NCBI GenBank assembly: GCA_964019155.1
Contig: OZ025244.1
Location: 48,489,969-48,553,968, forward strand
Reading direction: 5' to 3'
Origin: Osedax fenrisi
Lineage: Eukaryota > Annelida > Polychaeta > Sabellida > Siboglinidae
DNA: 64,000 nucleotides
The notes under the pieces are model-generated. The model saw only the letters and a list, made by a program, of their open reading frames with translations, made no database searches and was not told the origin of the DNA. The stretch's first letter is position 1; each line of letters begins with the position of its first letter. Positions 24,080 through 35,769 of the stretch are shown here, piece after piece. The translations under genes were made by a program, and so were the position numbers.

Positions 24080-25033
24080 AAGTGCTCCTTCCATTTAAGT
24101 CTTCTGCAAAAGACTGAAGTAATATCTTATTATAGTAATATCGTATTATAATTATATTTTTTACGTTATTAATTGATTACACTTTAGAGAATTTTGTCTA
24201 CTATTATTTAAGCGAGTCTAAATAAACTAGTATTATTGTATGTATATTATCATATACACATAGAAAGAGGTGGGTATATTAATTCAGAAGTTACATTAAG
24301 ATAATAATTATTATGTAATTCATTAAACAAAGTAATATATAGTTTATGAATATCAGCTCAGTACATAGAACTTGAGAGAAGAGCTCTCTAGCTATATGTG
24401 AAATGCGGATAGTATACACATAGAATATGATACGCAATTAATAAGTGTAGATACGCATCATTAGGAAGGCTTTAAATAGTCCATTGCAGAGATAGGTTAC
24501 GATAATACAAAAAGAGGGCTAGCTCGGATAATACATAGCATATAACGAGATAGATTACTGTAGTCGGTAGTTGATCTTATTGAATAAAGGCTGAATGTAA
24601 TGCATTAGGGAATTAGATTTATAAAAATTAAGATACGTAATTAATAGAGATATTAACAGATTTAACTTAATCGTAATTCTATAATAGAATAATATTCAAA
24701 CAGTATTTATATTAAATTGTAAGGGAATATCATAGTTAGAACACTATGTGTATGCTTGTATATTGGATGGGTGATATGTAGCCCTAATGAAATAGGTACA
24801 TAATTTGAATAGTTTAAATTATACAAATTTAAATTATATAATTAAGATATATAGAGACATATAGTAGAGAGGGCTTATAGGTATATATTTTGATAGAGTT
24901 ATATGTAATGCATATACTAAAAATAAATATATGCTTTTTATCAACAATTTATGGAATTAAGTTTATATAATCGCCATTTTATATATGACTAAGTATAACT
25001 AATAGAATAAGATATGATTGAATTATAGATAAA

Positions 25034-25067
<34 letters not shown>

Positions 25068-26080
25068 GTTATATTAAAAAAAAGTTTAAACCATATATTT
25101 ATATATTACCTATTTAATTTAATTAGGTTTATTCGCCTTCTTTAAATTACATGTCCTCATATTTATTATATTTTAGTTATTATAATATTATGAAATTTAT
25201 TTAATCATTATATTAATCATTTATATTTTATTAATATTACTATATATATATATATATAAGTGTTAATGATATACGTGATGCTATAATACATATAGTAAAG
25301 TGGTTTACAATAACGAGTCATTTATCTTCATTGAGAATTTGAAATTTCAAAGATATTTCCTTCGTAAGAATCGAGTCATACTTTACAAACAGATCTTTAC
25401 ACCTGTTAAATGTTTGTATAATGAATGCATAATATTCATGTATAAATTATAATAATATTTGTGGGCACGAGATAACAATAATATAAAAATAATTCTAACT
25501 TTTTTTATAATTATATATTTGTAAAATTTTACAATTTTAAAATAGTATATAAATGATATTTTTATATAAAATAAACTCATAAAAGATGCATTATAACACC
25601 TATAAAAAGGTAAACATAAATATGCATTAATTTATATATATATATATATCAGTCATTTTAATTTATTTAAAATAAATAAATAAAATTATATTTAAAATTT
25701 TATCCATATTTACACTAAATAATTATTTTTGCTAGGTCCATTCACTATACATAATATTCATATAGTAACGATGCATTATTGTATTTAAAATTGTTACTAC
25801 ATATTCATAACATATGTAAAATTAGTTATTTTGCATTATTATGCAAGTTATTTATATTGATATAATTTATAATTATTTAAAAAATATAATATTATACCAT
25901 ATAGAAATATTTTAAAATAATAAAAAAAACTTGTATAATGCGTATCACATTCATTTTTAATATAATAAAAAATAACTAACGTTACGATAAATATAAATTA
26001 GTAAATACATCTTTGAAAAGAAGTCATCGGCGCGAATTCGCGAATAATTATTTGTGATTAATCGCGGCTATTTACAGACA
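24080..26080. other. AT-rich spacer; 24223-25496 absent from copy 2
   Basis: No gene. In copy 2 the sequence GCGAGTCTAA is joined to ACTTTTTTTAT, omitting about 1.27 kb; TCTAA occurs at both breakpoints, a hint of microhomology-mediated loss in copy 2. The retained part (25497-26080) is AT-rich. One 65-codon frame (25383-25580) spans the breakpoint and has no coding character. Confidence 0.6.
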
Positions 26081-26115
26081 CATTGGGGTAATTAGGGGTA
26101 ATTAGGGGTAATTGT
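26081..26115. repeat. GGGGTAATTA triplet repeat
   Basis: Three head-to-tail copies of GGGGTAATTA, also in copy 2 (53376-53406). G-rich with 10-bp spacing. It is too short for a telomeric array and not a TTAGG repeat. Confidence 0.7.
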
Positions 26116-26386
26116 GTCGATAAGTAACACTGCTTCTATAATTACCCTGGCATTGCGTACATCTGATAATAATATTAATATTAATAATAATATTATATTC
26201 GCGATAATCCTGATACTACAGTCCCCGGCTACAGTCGTATACAGACTAACATCAACGACTCTAGAATGCACTACAAAACTATCTATAAGGTAACAGATCG
26301 CCTTATGTGACGCCCTTCTATACTCATTCTCCGTGATATCGTGATATGCTTTGTGAAAACTTCGCTGTCTTTTGTCTGAAAACATA

Positions 26387-26390
<4 letters not shown>

Positions 26391-26448
<58 letters not shown>
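26391..26448. repeat. (TA)n at right edge of copy 1
   Basis: A TA run directly abuts the last duplicated base and separates it from a SINE tail. The ORF reading IYIYIY and continuing into 26092 is partly microsatellite translation. Confidence 0.85.
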
Positions 26449-26458
26449 TATATTAACA

Positions 26459-26602
26459 TGAAATCGGCTTCGAAGGGACATTAGAGCCATATGTATATAT
26501 TAAACTAAATGCATTTATATATATAACCATAGTTATAAGTGAAAACTGCATCTAAGTTCCTGGATGGGATGAATGACTCTACCAAAATAAAAAAGTATAT
26601 AC
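26459..26602 (+). repeat. SINE, 3' part
   Basis: Shares CGGCTTCGAAGGGACATTAG, AGCCATAT, ATAAGTGAAAACT and CATCTAAGTTCCTGGATGGG with the body of the complete SINE at 55088-55375, in the same order. It ends in an A-rich AATAAAAAAG tail. A TA-rich insertion of about 35 bp splits the middle. The tRNA-like head is missing, as in 5'-truncated copies. Confidence 0.8.
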
Positions 26603-27190
26603 ACATATAAATAAATATATATATTAGGGACCGCGGAACCGGGGGGATAAAAATGACATCTCACAAAAATTCTGTATTTAATTATTGGTTTGTACTAAAT
26701 TATTACTACTAATATACTAATAGTAGTAGAGTATATAAATAGTATTTAGTAAATATTTATCAAGGGATATAAAACATGGCCACGGTTTAATTATGATACA
26801 AATATTACAGAAGTGGTATACTTCACTCGTTCAAAATATCAAAATTATAACATAATGCAACAATTTAAAACTAAAGATAATTGTTTTATTACTAAAGGTT
26901 TTTTCAAATTGGAAGAAAGCTATAGAACGATTTAGAAGTCACCAACATACTGATTAGTAATCAGTAATTACCATATTCATTTTACCTCTCTACCATCTAC
27001 ACGTCGTGTAGGGTATTTATTATATGATCAATAGGCAGAATATAATAAAGCAAATCAAATTTGTTAGAGAGCTATATTTTCTAGTCTTATAAGTATTTAG
27101 CAAAACAAAACATTGCTATATTGGAAAGTAAAGAAATTGATGGAAATTTTATAAAATTATTGGAACTATTTAACTACTGAAACTCTTTAT
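26603..27190. other. AT-rich unique spacer
   Basis: No gene. One odd GC spot (GACCGCGGAACCGGGGGGAT, 26629-26648) in otherwise AT-rich DNA; no coding frame. Confidence 0.4.
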
Positions 27191-27191
27191 T

Positions 27192-27285
27192 GTTACCCTA
27201 ATTAGGGTACGGCTATGGGGACACTACTTACACCCTAAAAAGGCACTCGCTGTATACAGCGGGTATACCCTAATTGTTAACAGTG
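27192..27285. repeat. Short GTACCCTAA-type element with AACAGTG terminus
   Basis: Begins TTACCCTAATTAGGGTAC and ends ACCCTAATTGTTAACAGTG, with a GCTGTATACAGC palindrome inside. A shortened relative of the arrays at 19337 and 23745. Confidence 0.6.
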
Positions 27286-27335
27286 TATGTAACATGGACA
27301 GTTTATCATCGTATACACATACACTCACCAAAATA

Positions 27336-27582
27336 AGCTAGTCATTATAAACCGAAAGCTAGTCATCCTCGTTGATGATTAGCTTTATTAGAAAATATAT
27401 CTATAAGCTAGTCTCAAATATGTAATTTTGTATATATTTTATGGTATAATACAATTTTGTATTTGTATGACTAGCTTACATAGCAATATACGGCAAGCTA
27501 GTCATGGATGACTCGGTTTAAATATGATAATTATTATTAATGACTCGGTTACATTTCATACACACATGACTAGGCTAACATA
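27336..27582. repeat. AAGCTAGTCAT-word palindromic array
   Basis: At least six AAGCTAGTC or inverted (GACTAGCTT, GATTAGCTT) words, followed by two ATGACTCGGTT words and ATGACTAGGCTA. Spacing is 25-60 bp. It is organised like the CTTTAG, GGTATAAC and GTACCC arrays but with an unrelated word. It begins about 50 bp after the AACAGTG terminus of the preceding element. Confidence 0.6.
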
Positions 27583-27599
27583 TTTTAATATTTAATTTA

Positions 27600-28180
27600 A
27601 TGTAACCTAGTAATCTATTGCATGCTTATTATATAATTTATAATAATTTAATAATTTAATAAATTAAATACATTTGTATTTATTTTTATTCAAGATATTT
27701 TAAGAATTAATTATTTATGATATTCAATAAATAATAATTATTTAATAAATAAATATTATTAAATAAATAATAATTATTAATATATTATTATTATTTATTG
27801 TTAATTATTTAATTATTATTATTTATTTAATTGTAATTAACTATATATTGTTCATTATTTTATAATAATTTATTATTTATTAAATATTAAATATTACATA
27901 ATTAAATTGTAATTATTTAATTATTACATACATAATAATAATTAACAATACATAATTAGTTAATAATTATAATATAAATAAAAATATTAAATAAATAATA
28001 ATTTGTTATTTATTATTTATTAAGATATATTATAAGAATTAATTATTTAATAATTATAATTAATAATTATTAATTAATTAGTATTAGTTATTATTTTTAA
28101 TTATTCTTAATTATATAATTATAATTAAAAATATATTTTTAACTATTTTGTTTGCGGATCTGAGGTTATAGGATTTCATG
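27600..28180. other. Extremely AT-rich stretch
   Basis: Almost entirely A/T: simple permutations of AATAAT, TTATTA and TTAATTA. No gene or clear periodic unit. Confidence 0.6.
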
Positions 28181-28254
28181 ATAATATCAATTAGGTTTGT
28201 ATATATTAAATATATTATTTATAAACTTTGATACATATATGTATCAACTGGCCG

Positions 28255-28492
28255 TCCAATGGACAGTGTCCATAGAGTATCCAACTGTCATTTACTTTAT
28301 TGTAGATAATCTAGCTAGTGCTAAACCAGTTTCACCGAACACTGCTACACACCACGCTAGATAAGAGGCGCCCATCGTGTACGTCATTATTAGTCATGCT
28401 TTACTCTAAATATAGATTATGAGTCATGTATACATTATAAAATCCAGTAGAAAATGTTTAAATAGTAAACACTTTAAGCGTGTATTAAATGT
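28255..28492. repeat. Dispersed repeat 'D', copy 1
   Basis: Matches 60928-61163 with scattered differences: shared CATTTACTTTATTGTAGATA, CACACCACGCTAGATAAG, CCCATCGTGTACGTCAT and TAGATTATGAGTCATGTATA. No ORF. In both places it lies upstream of a CR1-like LINE tail, here at about 100 bp and in the second copy at about 1.1 kb. Confidence 0.8.
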
Positions 28493-28599
28493 AAAAAAAT
28501 AGTAAAACTTTAAAAACATTTGTTGACGTCTTTTTTAAAAGTTATAATATTGTTTTTTAATATGTATCATATTATAATAATGATTTCTTAATTTTGGGC

Positions 28600-29240
28600 C
28601 AATAATTGAAATATAAAACGATTTTCTATCAGTTCTGATTTTTTTCCTGATAAATGTATGTTTTCTGCCAGCAATAAATATATATATATACCTACTTACT
28701 TACTTTTTTTGGTTTTAGGACTACGCTGTGCGTGAGTAATTGGCCGTCCGACGGACGACGTCCGTGTGAGAGATTATTGTGTTGGGGAAAAAGAATGGGA
28801 GAAAAAGTATGTCTTTAGATTACGTTTGAAGGAGGATTTCATTGTTCGAAGGTGAGCCTACCATGGTAGGGTATGGAGTTCCAATGATAAGGGGCAGATA
28901 GGGCAAAGTAACGTATATGGGAGTAGTGGAGGTTGTGTAGGTGTGATTTAGTAAGGACTCCTTACTATGGAGAAAGGTGTTGTAGGATCGGGTGTGGATT
29001 GGAATAGTAGGTGTGTGTAGATGGAGAAGGGAGGCAAGGTAGTCGGGGAGTTGTGATGTATGGCTTTGTGGATTGTCATGGAAATTTTGTATTTAATACG
29101 GTAGGAGACTGGGAGCCAGTGTAGTTGTTTGAGGAGAGGTGTAATGGAATTGTTTGTCAAATTTGTAGGTGATGTGAGAGGCCTTTGCGGTATAAATAGC
29201 TTTTCGGTGGAGATTTTTTAGGTTATTGTAGTATGCAAGT
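28600..29240 (-). pseudogene. CR1-like LINE, C-terminal tail and 3' end
   Basis: The minus strand reads TPLLKQLHWLPVSYRIKYKI ... IHKAIHHNSP, the post-RT tail typical of CR1/L2-type and jockey-type elements (LHWLPV, RIxYK). The 3' end at about 28600-28680 (ATTTTCTATCAGTTCTGATT, TGTATGTTTTCTGCCAG on the plus strand) is shared with 62243-62300, which defines one family. There is no RT core here; the frame breaks on both sides, so it is a 5'-truncated dead copy. Confidence 0.8.
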
Positions 29241-29392
29241 GAAGTAGGGGAGGGATGTTTGAGATACGATTTTTCGGCTTTGCGAAGGATTCGCTTTTAT
29301 TTCAGTAGGGATATAGTATACCAGGATGAGTCAAGACGTGTGGTTGAGGTTTTAGTGAATAATGAGGCGTATTTATTGAGGGTGGAGGAGAG

Positions 29393-29399
<7 letters not shown>

Positions 29400-29424
<25 letters not shown>

Positions 29425-30000
29425 TTCTACTGTATGTCTAGGTCTGCTATACAAGTTATTTAGTATTAATGCATGCATGCGTGTGTATATTACTTATAAG
29501 TTTATAAGTATATTACATATATGTATAGGATTGTATATGTTATTTTATATATATATATATATATATTAATATTATGTTATTTTTTATTTAATTAAATAAT
29601 ATAACAATTATTTTAATTCCCAATGTTCTCTTTAATTGACATGTAATTTTTAATTGAATTTTAATTGGATGAAATACATAAAATTTATAAACAATAATGG
29701 CGTCTATATTTACGTTTATTTTTATTACACGTATATGTATACGCGTTCATTTATTCATATGCATTAGTGGTGGTTAGTCGTGTTTCTCGGAATAATGTAT
29801 TAATATAACTATTAAATATTTGTATATCAAAAACGTATCTATTACTTACTGATATAATTGTTCAGTACTACTTCGTGGTACGTAATATATTTCATATACT
29901 ATGTGTCTCTATAGGTATTATTGTGAATAAATTCATATTATTACATTAATATAATCATTTTATAGTTAATAAATAAATAATATACCTATCTACAGTGTAT
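29400..30000. repeat. Dispersed repeat 'E', copy 1
   Basis: From (TA)n and CTACTGTATGTCTAGGTCTG at 29427 to about 30000, homologous to 63483-64000. Differences are small: a 23-bp AAGTTTATAAGTATATTACA-type insertion near 29497, and CTACTTCGTGG shortened in the other copy. No ORF. In both places it sits directly 5' of the CR1-like LINE tail, so it may be the target or flank of an older duplication. Confidence 0.8.
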
Positions 30001-30402
30001 TTCTACACAAGCAGACGATTTCAAGTAGACCAAAGTCGCCATCAATTCGGATATGAAGTTAGTAATAGCATATATATTATAATGTACATCATTATTATTA
30101 TTACTAATAAATTGATAACTACTAAATTTATATATATAATAAAATTAACAGATAAATGAGAATTGTTTAACTAAATTACTAGTAGTTTTCCTATAAAGAA
30201 AATAAATAATTATCTATAAATAATTGTGAATATATTAATTTAATTGTATAATGAATTTACAAAATGTACATGAATGTAATCTATTTTATAATGTATCATA
30301 TATAATTATATCATATACGTATATTACATATATATACACATATATATATTTATATTTATTAATTTATTTATTTATTTATATATATATATATATTTCAATA
30401 TA

Positions 30403-30455
<53 letters not shown>

Positions 30456-31190
30456 ATAGTTATAACTATATAGTTACTATAATAATATTTTTTAATTGAT
30501 TTATCATCTATAATTTTATAAAAAAAATGAATATTTCGGTTATAGGATATATATCCTAGAAGTTGAATGTAATGTGCAATAGATACAACAACTCAACCAC
30601 AGAATATAAGTATACTTATATATATATATAGAACATTACAGACGAATGTTAACAACGTAATATATTATCACTAAATGTGAACATGCATATTCATATTATA
30701 ATTAATTACCCTATAGGGTGTATAAATTAAATAATAATTAAGTTAACCTGATATTATCAACAGATCAGATATCATCTGCAGTAAAGGCACTGTTACCCTA
30801 TAGGTTATCCGTACTCGGACATATTGATAATATCGGCTGAAGATGAATTACTACATGAATTGTGGTCGAAATCTTGTGGGCTGGGCTGGCGCACTATTTC
30901 TGGTTCATCAACATAGCAGCACCCTTAACAGATTACTATTATATGGTATATATATATATATATATATTATTGTAATAAAATATTATTAGTTAACACATTT
31001 ACCATCTAAAAATATGTAAATATAATCTACTAATTATATAAATATAATGTTTATTTTACTATAGGCTACACACTATTATATATGAATGTGGTATACCATA
31101 TATAATAATTATTTATAATGTAGGCTTATAATTCATATACCATTTACAACGAGTTTTCAAATGTATATATGTATGTATGTATTATGTATA
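30001..31190. other. AT-rich spacer with one higher-GC patch
   Basis: Mostly AT-rich with (TA)n at 30396-30450. 30740-30925 has near-normal GC; one frame reads QISSAVKALLPYRLSVLGHI before a stop, preceded by AACAG. This is too short and too broken to call an exon. Confidence 0.35.
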
Positions 31191-31427
31191 CATAATCAGG
31201 GCCGGCTTAAGCATACTATGGGCCCCGGGCAAAAAAAACGTATGGGCCCCATAAGAATTGCATAACATATTAAATGGGCTATTTTAGAAATAACTAATAC
31301 CTATAACTCTTCGATTTATTTATATATAAATGATGTATTATTATTCTATTATGCGTGATCAAATTATGTAAAAATATTTATAATCTTTAAAAAATTGTGT
31401 TTTTTCATATATATTTACATGTATCGT

Positions 31428-31480
31428 GTGAAGGAGACCCTCTTTAATGGGTCTACTATATAGATGGGGGTCTCCTTCAC
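31428..31480. repeat. Perfect 13-bp inverted repeat
   Basis: GTGAAGGAGACCC (31428-31440) and GGGTCTCCTTCAC (31468-31480) with a 27-nt loop. It is conspicuous for its GC content within AT-rich hAT remnant sequence. It is not followed by a U-tract, and no known structured RNA is recognised. Confidence 0.8.
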
Positions 31481-32298
31481 GCTATGGATGTAAATAGGTA
31501 TTATGGTACTTACTTAAAATCATTGCAATGTAATATTTTATAATTTACAAATTAATTAATAAAAATGATATAAGTATAGGTTAAATGATAGAATTCGTAC
31601 ATATTTATTTTACTCGATTTCCTCTTATAAATCATTGTTATGTATTCAGTATCAATTTAATTAATTAGCTTTGATTCTAAATATAATGTTACAGACTTGA
31701 AAGTATTTATTGTGTATTTATTGTATTTATTGAGATAATTGCATAGAAAATTATTTATAAGTTTAAGTTTAGAGAAGCTTCTCTCTCAAGTGTAATTAAT
31801 TTACCATTCAATATATTAGGATGAAAATGTCTACAATTGGATATACCTAGCCCATCACATATATATATATATATATATATATTAATATTTTTTGTATAGT
31901 CCATTCATTTGAGGTGTATATCAATATGGTATAATATATGTTTAATAATGAATTATATTATATACTAATCATCTTAATTGCTGATGTCAGATGATATATA
32001 TATACATATTATTTATATAATTAGTAATAACTACATGATTATCTTTTTTAATATTTCCTATATACGTATAAGTATATATCAATTAATTTGTCAAATATTG
32101 TTAGAAAATAGTCATTTTTAACTTCTTATATGATGTAAATTCATATGATATTATCATATGTTATCATTATACTAATTATTTTATAATTTTTTTGTATACT
32201 CTAATAAACTCCTCATAATCATTTATTTTCTCGCCTATATATTTAGAGTTACATATTTTTTAATACCACTTTTATCTAAATTTTACCTAATTGCAATG

Positions 32299-32386
32299 CT
32301 TTTCTGATCGACTTTAGTCTACAAAATAATTAGCTCCACGGTTTTCTGATCGACTTTAGTCTACAAAATAATTAGCTCCACGGTTT
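32299..32386. repeat. Exact 42-bp tandem duplication
   Basis: CTGATCGACTTTAGTCTACA ... TTAGCTCCACGG is present twice in tandem without mismatch; a recent event. Confidence 0.9.
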
Positions 32387-32799
32387 TCATAATATTGAAG
32401 TCTCAAATTCTTGCAATTTATTGAATAAATACGTTGAATCTAGTAATATTATTTTAGTAGTATTTTAACATATATAATAGCAGATATAAATTATGTAATT
32501 TTGAGAAATCCACAAGATTCTGCTTGCGATGACGATATTATATTCGATAATGCTTTTAATAAAACATATTCTATTCTTCTTTAATATAGATGTTAATATA
32601 TTCTTTATTTGGTTTGGCTAAATAAATTATATTTATTTGGGATGAAAGCAATTAATATTGCTACAATTGTCTAAGATTCAACGGTATTTTGCCCAACCTA
32701 ATTTAAGGAATGCACAGCGCATATATGGGGATCCATTGACAATGGAATATGGTATATTATGATATCTTTCATTTTATTGAATCTTCTAGACATATTGCT

Positions 32800-34056
32800 A
32801 GATTTTTCATAACTTTGAGCTTTATAATCTATTATAATTATATTATTATTTAAAAAAAATTGACTAAATCGTTAGCTAAATATTGACCAATATGATAATG
32901 AATCTTAAGGTACATCAATAAATACCTATATAATAATAATACCTAACTTTGTATATATGACAATGACTATTAACGTACCTACATGTGATATATCTGTAAT
33001 TGAGTACACTGATATATAATATAATATTTTAAATTTTATATTTCTTAAATAATTAAGTTATAAGTGATAACTTATCACCTGTTCTCCAATAAGAATATCG
33101 CCATTGTGTGTATTTATGTATAAATATATAGATGAGGGTGATGTAAATCTAAATATTCAGTTGTAAGTTACTAGTACTAGTTGAGTAATTGCAAAAATGC
33201 CTTTAGTATTATATTTATATAATATATATATATATTTATAAATAATATCTGTCACTAAATATAAATATAATTTCTTTCACTAATAATAGTCGGTTAAAAA
33301 TGTTATGTACAGCATTCCCTTTCATCAATGGGTTTATTAAAAATACTATAAAGCAGAATATTCTTATTTAAATTAAAACTATTTTATATATATATATATA
33401 TATATAGGTTATTATTTACACTAACAAAATAATAATAATATATACACTATGAGAATATACACATTTTATTAATACGAGATGTAGATAGAGAAAATTAATT
33501 ATTTTGAGAAAATTAATTTGAAAATATCTAATTAGTTTTAATTACTATACAAATTATAAATCTATATAGAATATCGTTTTTTTCATAATTTATGTTCAAT
33601 ATAATCCTTTACAAATATCAGAAATCATAGTTAAGATATATCTTAATATATATCTCATATTTAATTTTAATATAAAAAAGTATACTTTTTTTTCGTAAAC
33701 TATAATTATAGAATTATAAATTGTTAAGATTCAACTATGGTTAATTCCCTTAATACGTTTATCATTTATCAATTTCTAGTTTATCAAACAAATATTTATC
33801 AATACGTTTAAAATAGTATGAATTCATACTATTTTATCTGAATAGCAGAAATGTGTGATATGATCTACGGTGATCACTATTAGCATGTGCTCCAACATCT
33901 TCATGTACCTGTTTCCACCATATCTTCGTGTAAATTTAGATATTTTTGTCAAATTCACTTTTCAAATCGGCCTAAATGACTCATATTTAATTAATTTATT
34001 ATATTATTTTTATTTATTTAATTATAATTAATAATATATAAGAAAAATACAAGAAA
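32800..34056. other. AT-rich spacer up to copy 2
   Basis: No gene. (TA)n at 33384-33405; otherwise unstructured AT-rich DNA up to the abrupt start of the second duplication copy at 34057. Confidence 0.5.
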
Positions 34057-34102
34057 CCTCTCCTGACCCCCTCTTGCAAGTTTAGTCCATTAGTTGAAAT
34101 GG

Positions 34103-35187
34103 TTTACCAGGGTGTGGCGCTTGGAGCCAAAGCAAGAGAGTCAGATTAAGTGCAGTGGTATGACAAATATGACCACTTAAAAGTGCAACATCATATTAAC
34201 AATTTAATTCCAAAACACTTAATCTTACATCCCTATATATATTAAATGTAAACCATTGCTATATTCATTATGTTCAACTTTTCCGTCATTGCCGCCATTT
34301 CGTTGAACGAGTTGACCAGCGTCTTGTTATGTAATGGCAGCGTGCCTGTATTCCTGTATAGGGTGCCACCGTCTGGTATAGGGGAAAGTCTCCGCGGATT
34401 ACCGACCCCTAAATGATTATTTGTAATAACTTATTCAATATTAAATATATTTATTTGAAATTTTTTAATTTGGGTAATATTATGGTAATGAAAAATGTGG
34501 CTATTTTAAATCGTTGATATAATTATATATACAAGAATACACAGGGGGTCGGTTACATGTGCCTAATACCGACCCTTTTCTCCTATTGCCGACCCCCTAA
34601 AATAATCGTATAAATAAGTGTAGTATTATAATATCCAATAAAAATAGTAGATATACATATATATAATTAATTATAACATGCACGCAATTTATTTGTATTG
34701 AATTAATGTTTTAGTAGTAATATTAAATTTAAATTTAAACTTTATAGTAATTATATTAAAATAGTGTATATTATTAGTTACTATTTATTTATTGATTGAT
34801 TGATAATTTATTTAAGCAAATACATAGCCGAAAATATAATCGAAAGTATAAAGTATAAATATTTGCTAACAATAACATACGTTATAGAAATAAACAAAGA
34901 ATAATACGAAATTACAAAATTAAAGAAATTAAAACGTTTTACAGTTACCGTAAAAATAAACGAAAAACAATCGAAAGTAGAAATAAATCATATAGTAAAA
35001 ATAAACGAAAAATGATCAAAATAGAAATAAAAGATAGCGTAAAAATAATCTAAATTAGAAATAAAATACATTATTTTGTAAGTGGCATCGAAATATTCAA
35101 TTTCTACTTTAACTTTATAGAATTTTTCTTATCTTTGTACCCTGTTTTAGTAATACATTATTAGTTATATATTTTAATATTTAAATG
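34103..35187. other. Non-coding spacer, copy 2
   Basis: Counterpart of 7078-8160. Small indels only (for example GTTGTATAAATAATTG shortened near 34610). No gene. Confidence 0.5.
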
Positions 35188-35769
35188 TTAAATTTTAAAT
35201 ATATTATAAACAGAACATGTTAAAAATCAAATAAACCAATACTAGAATAAGACAAATACTAGAATGAAACAAACAAATAATGTAATACTTACCAAAATCT
35301 GTAATAATAGTAGGTAGTACTTTATTAATTTTATTTTTTTAATTGTATAATAAATTTGAAACATATATATATACAAACAGAACAAGTTACAAATAAAATA
35401 AACCAATATAGGTATACAAAAACAGTTAATAACAAAAAATACCAATAATATTACGAAACAAACAATATAATATTTATCACTATAATCTAAAATAATAGAA
35501 AATTATTAATATTGTAGTTTAGTAATATAATACATTTGAAACATATTTACAAAATATATATAAAACAAACATATAATACCGAACAAACAAAAATAAAATA
35601 ATACTACCCACTTTATCTGTAATAATAATGAATTATTAATTTTTTATTATAGTATATTTGAAATATAGATATAAAAAACCCGAATTTTCTATAACAAAAA
35701 CACATTAAAAAAACCAGAAGAGATAATGCAATAATTAAGATACAAAATGAAACATAAATCAATATAAAA
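35188..35769 (-). repeat. LINE 3' tail repeats, copy 2
   Basis: Counterpart of 8165-8746 with almost no changes. The encoded short hydrophobic ORFs are identical between copies, which reflects recent duplication and not selection. Confidence 0.6.

Larger units (their letters stand above)
7032..26390 (+). repeat. Segmental duplication, copy 1 (19.4 kb)
   Basis: Colinear and same-strand with 34057-53664. The left edge is sharp: CCTCTCCTGACC is shared while 7031 and 34056 differ. The right edge is AACATACTTA at 26381-26390, after which copy 1 runs into (TA)n. Offsets drift from 27025 to about 27275 through indels. Substitutions are few (three changes in the 259-residue RT-tail ORF). Copy 1 lacks 2083 bp present at 40559-42641 and 48 bp present near 39334-39381, and has extra sequence at about 19175-20647 and 24223-25496. 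Confidence 0.95.
31198..32790 (-). pseudogene. hAT transposon remnant (terminus plus dimerisation domain)
   Basis: 31198 starts CAGGGCCGGCTTAAG followed by ATGGGCCCC repeats, typical of one terminus of many animal hAT elements, in which a CAGGG end is common. Reading the minus strand inward, 31789-31740 gives ERSFSKLKLINNFLCN, the start of the hAT C-terminal dimerisation domain (usually ERSFSKLKLIK). Further in, 32800-32700 reads MSRRFNKMKDII in a frame interrupted by stops and may be the middle of the transposase. The other terminus is not seen. The remnant is dead and mostly AT-decayed; only the terminus and the dimerisation peptide are firm. Confidence 0.65.
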
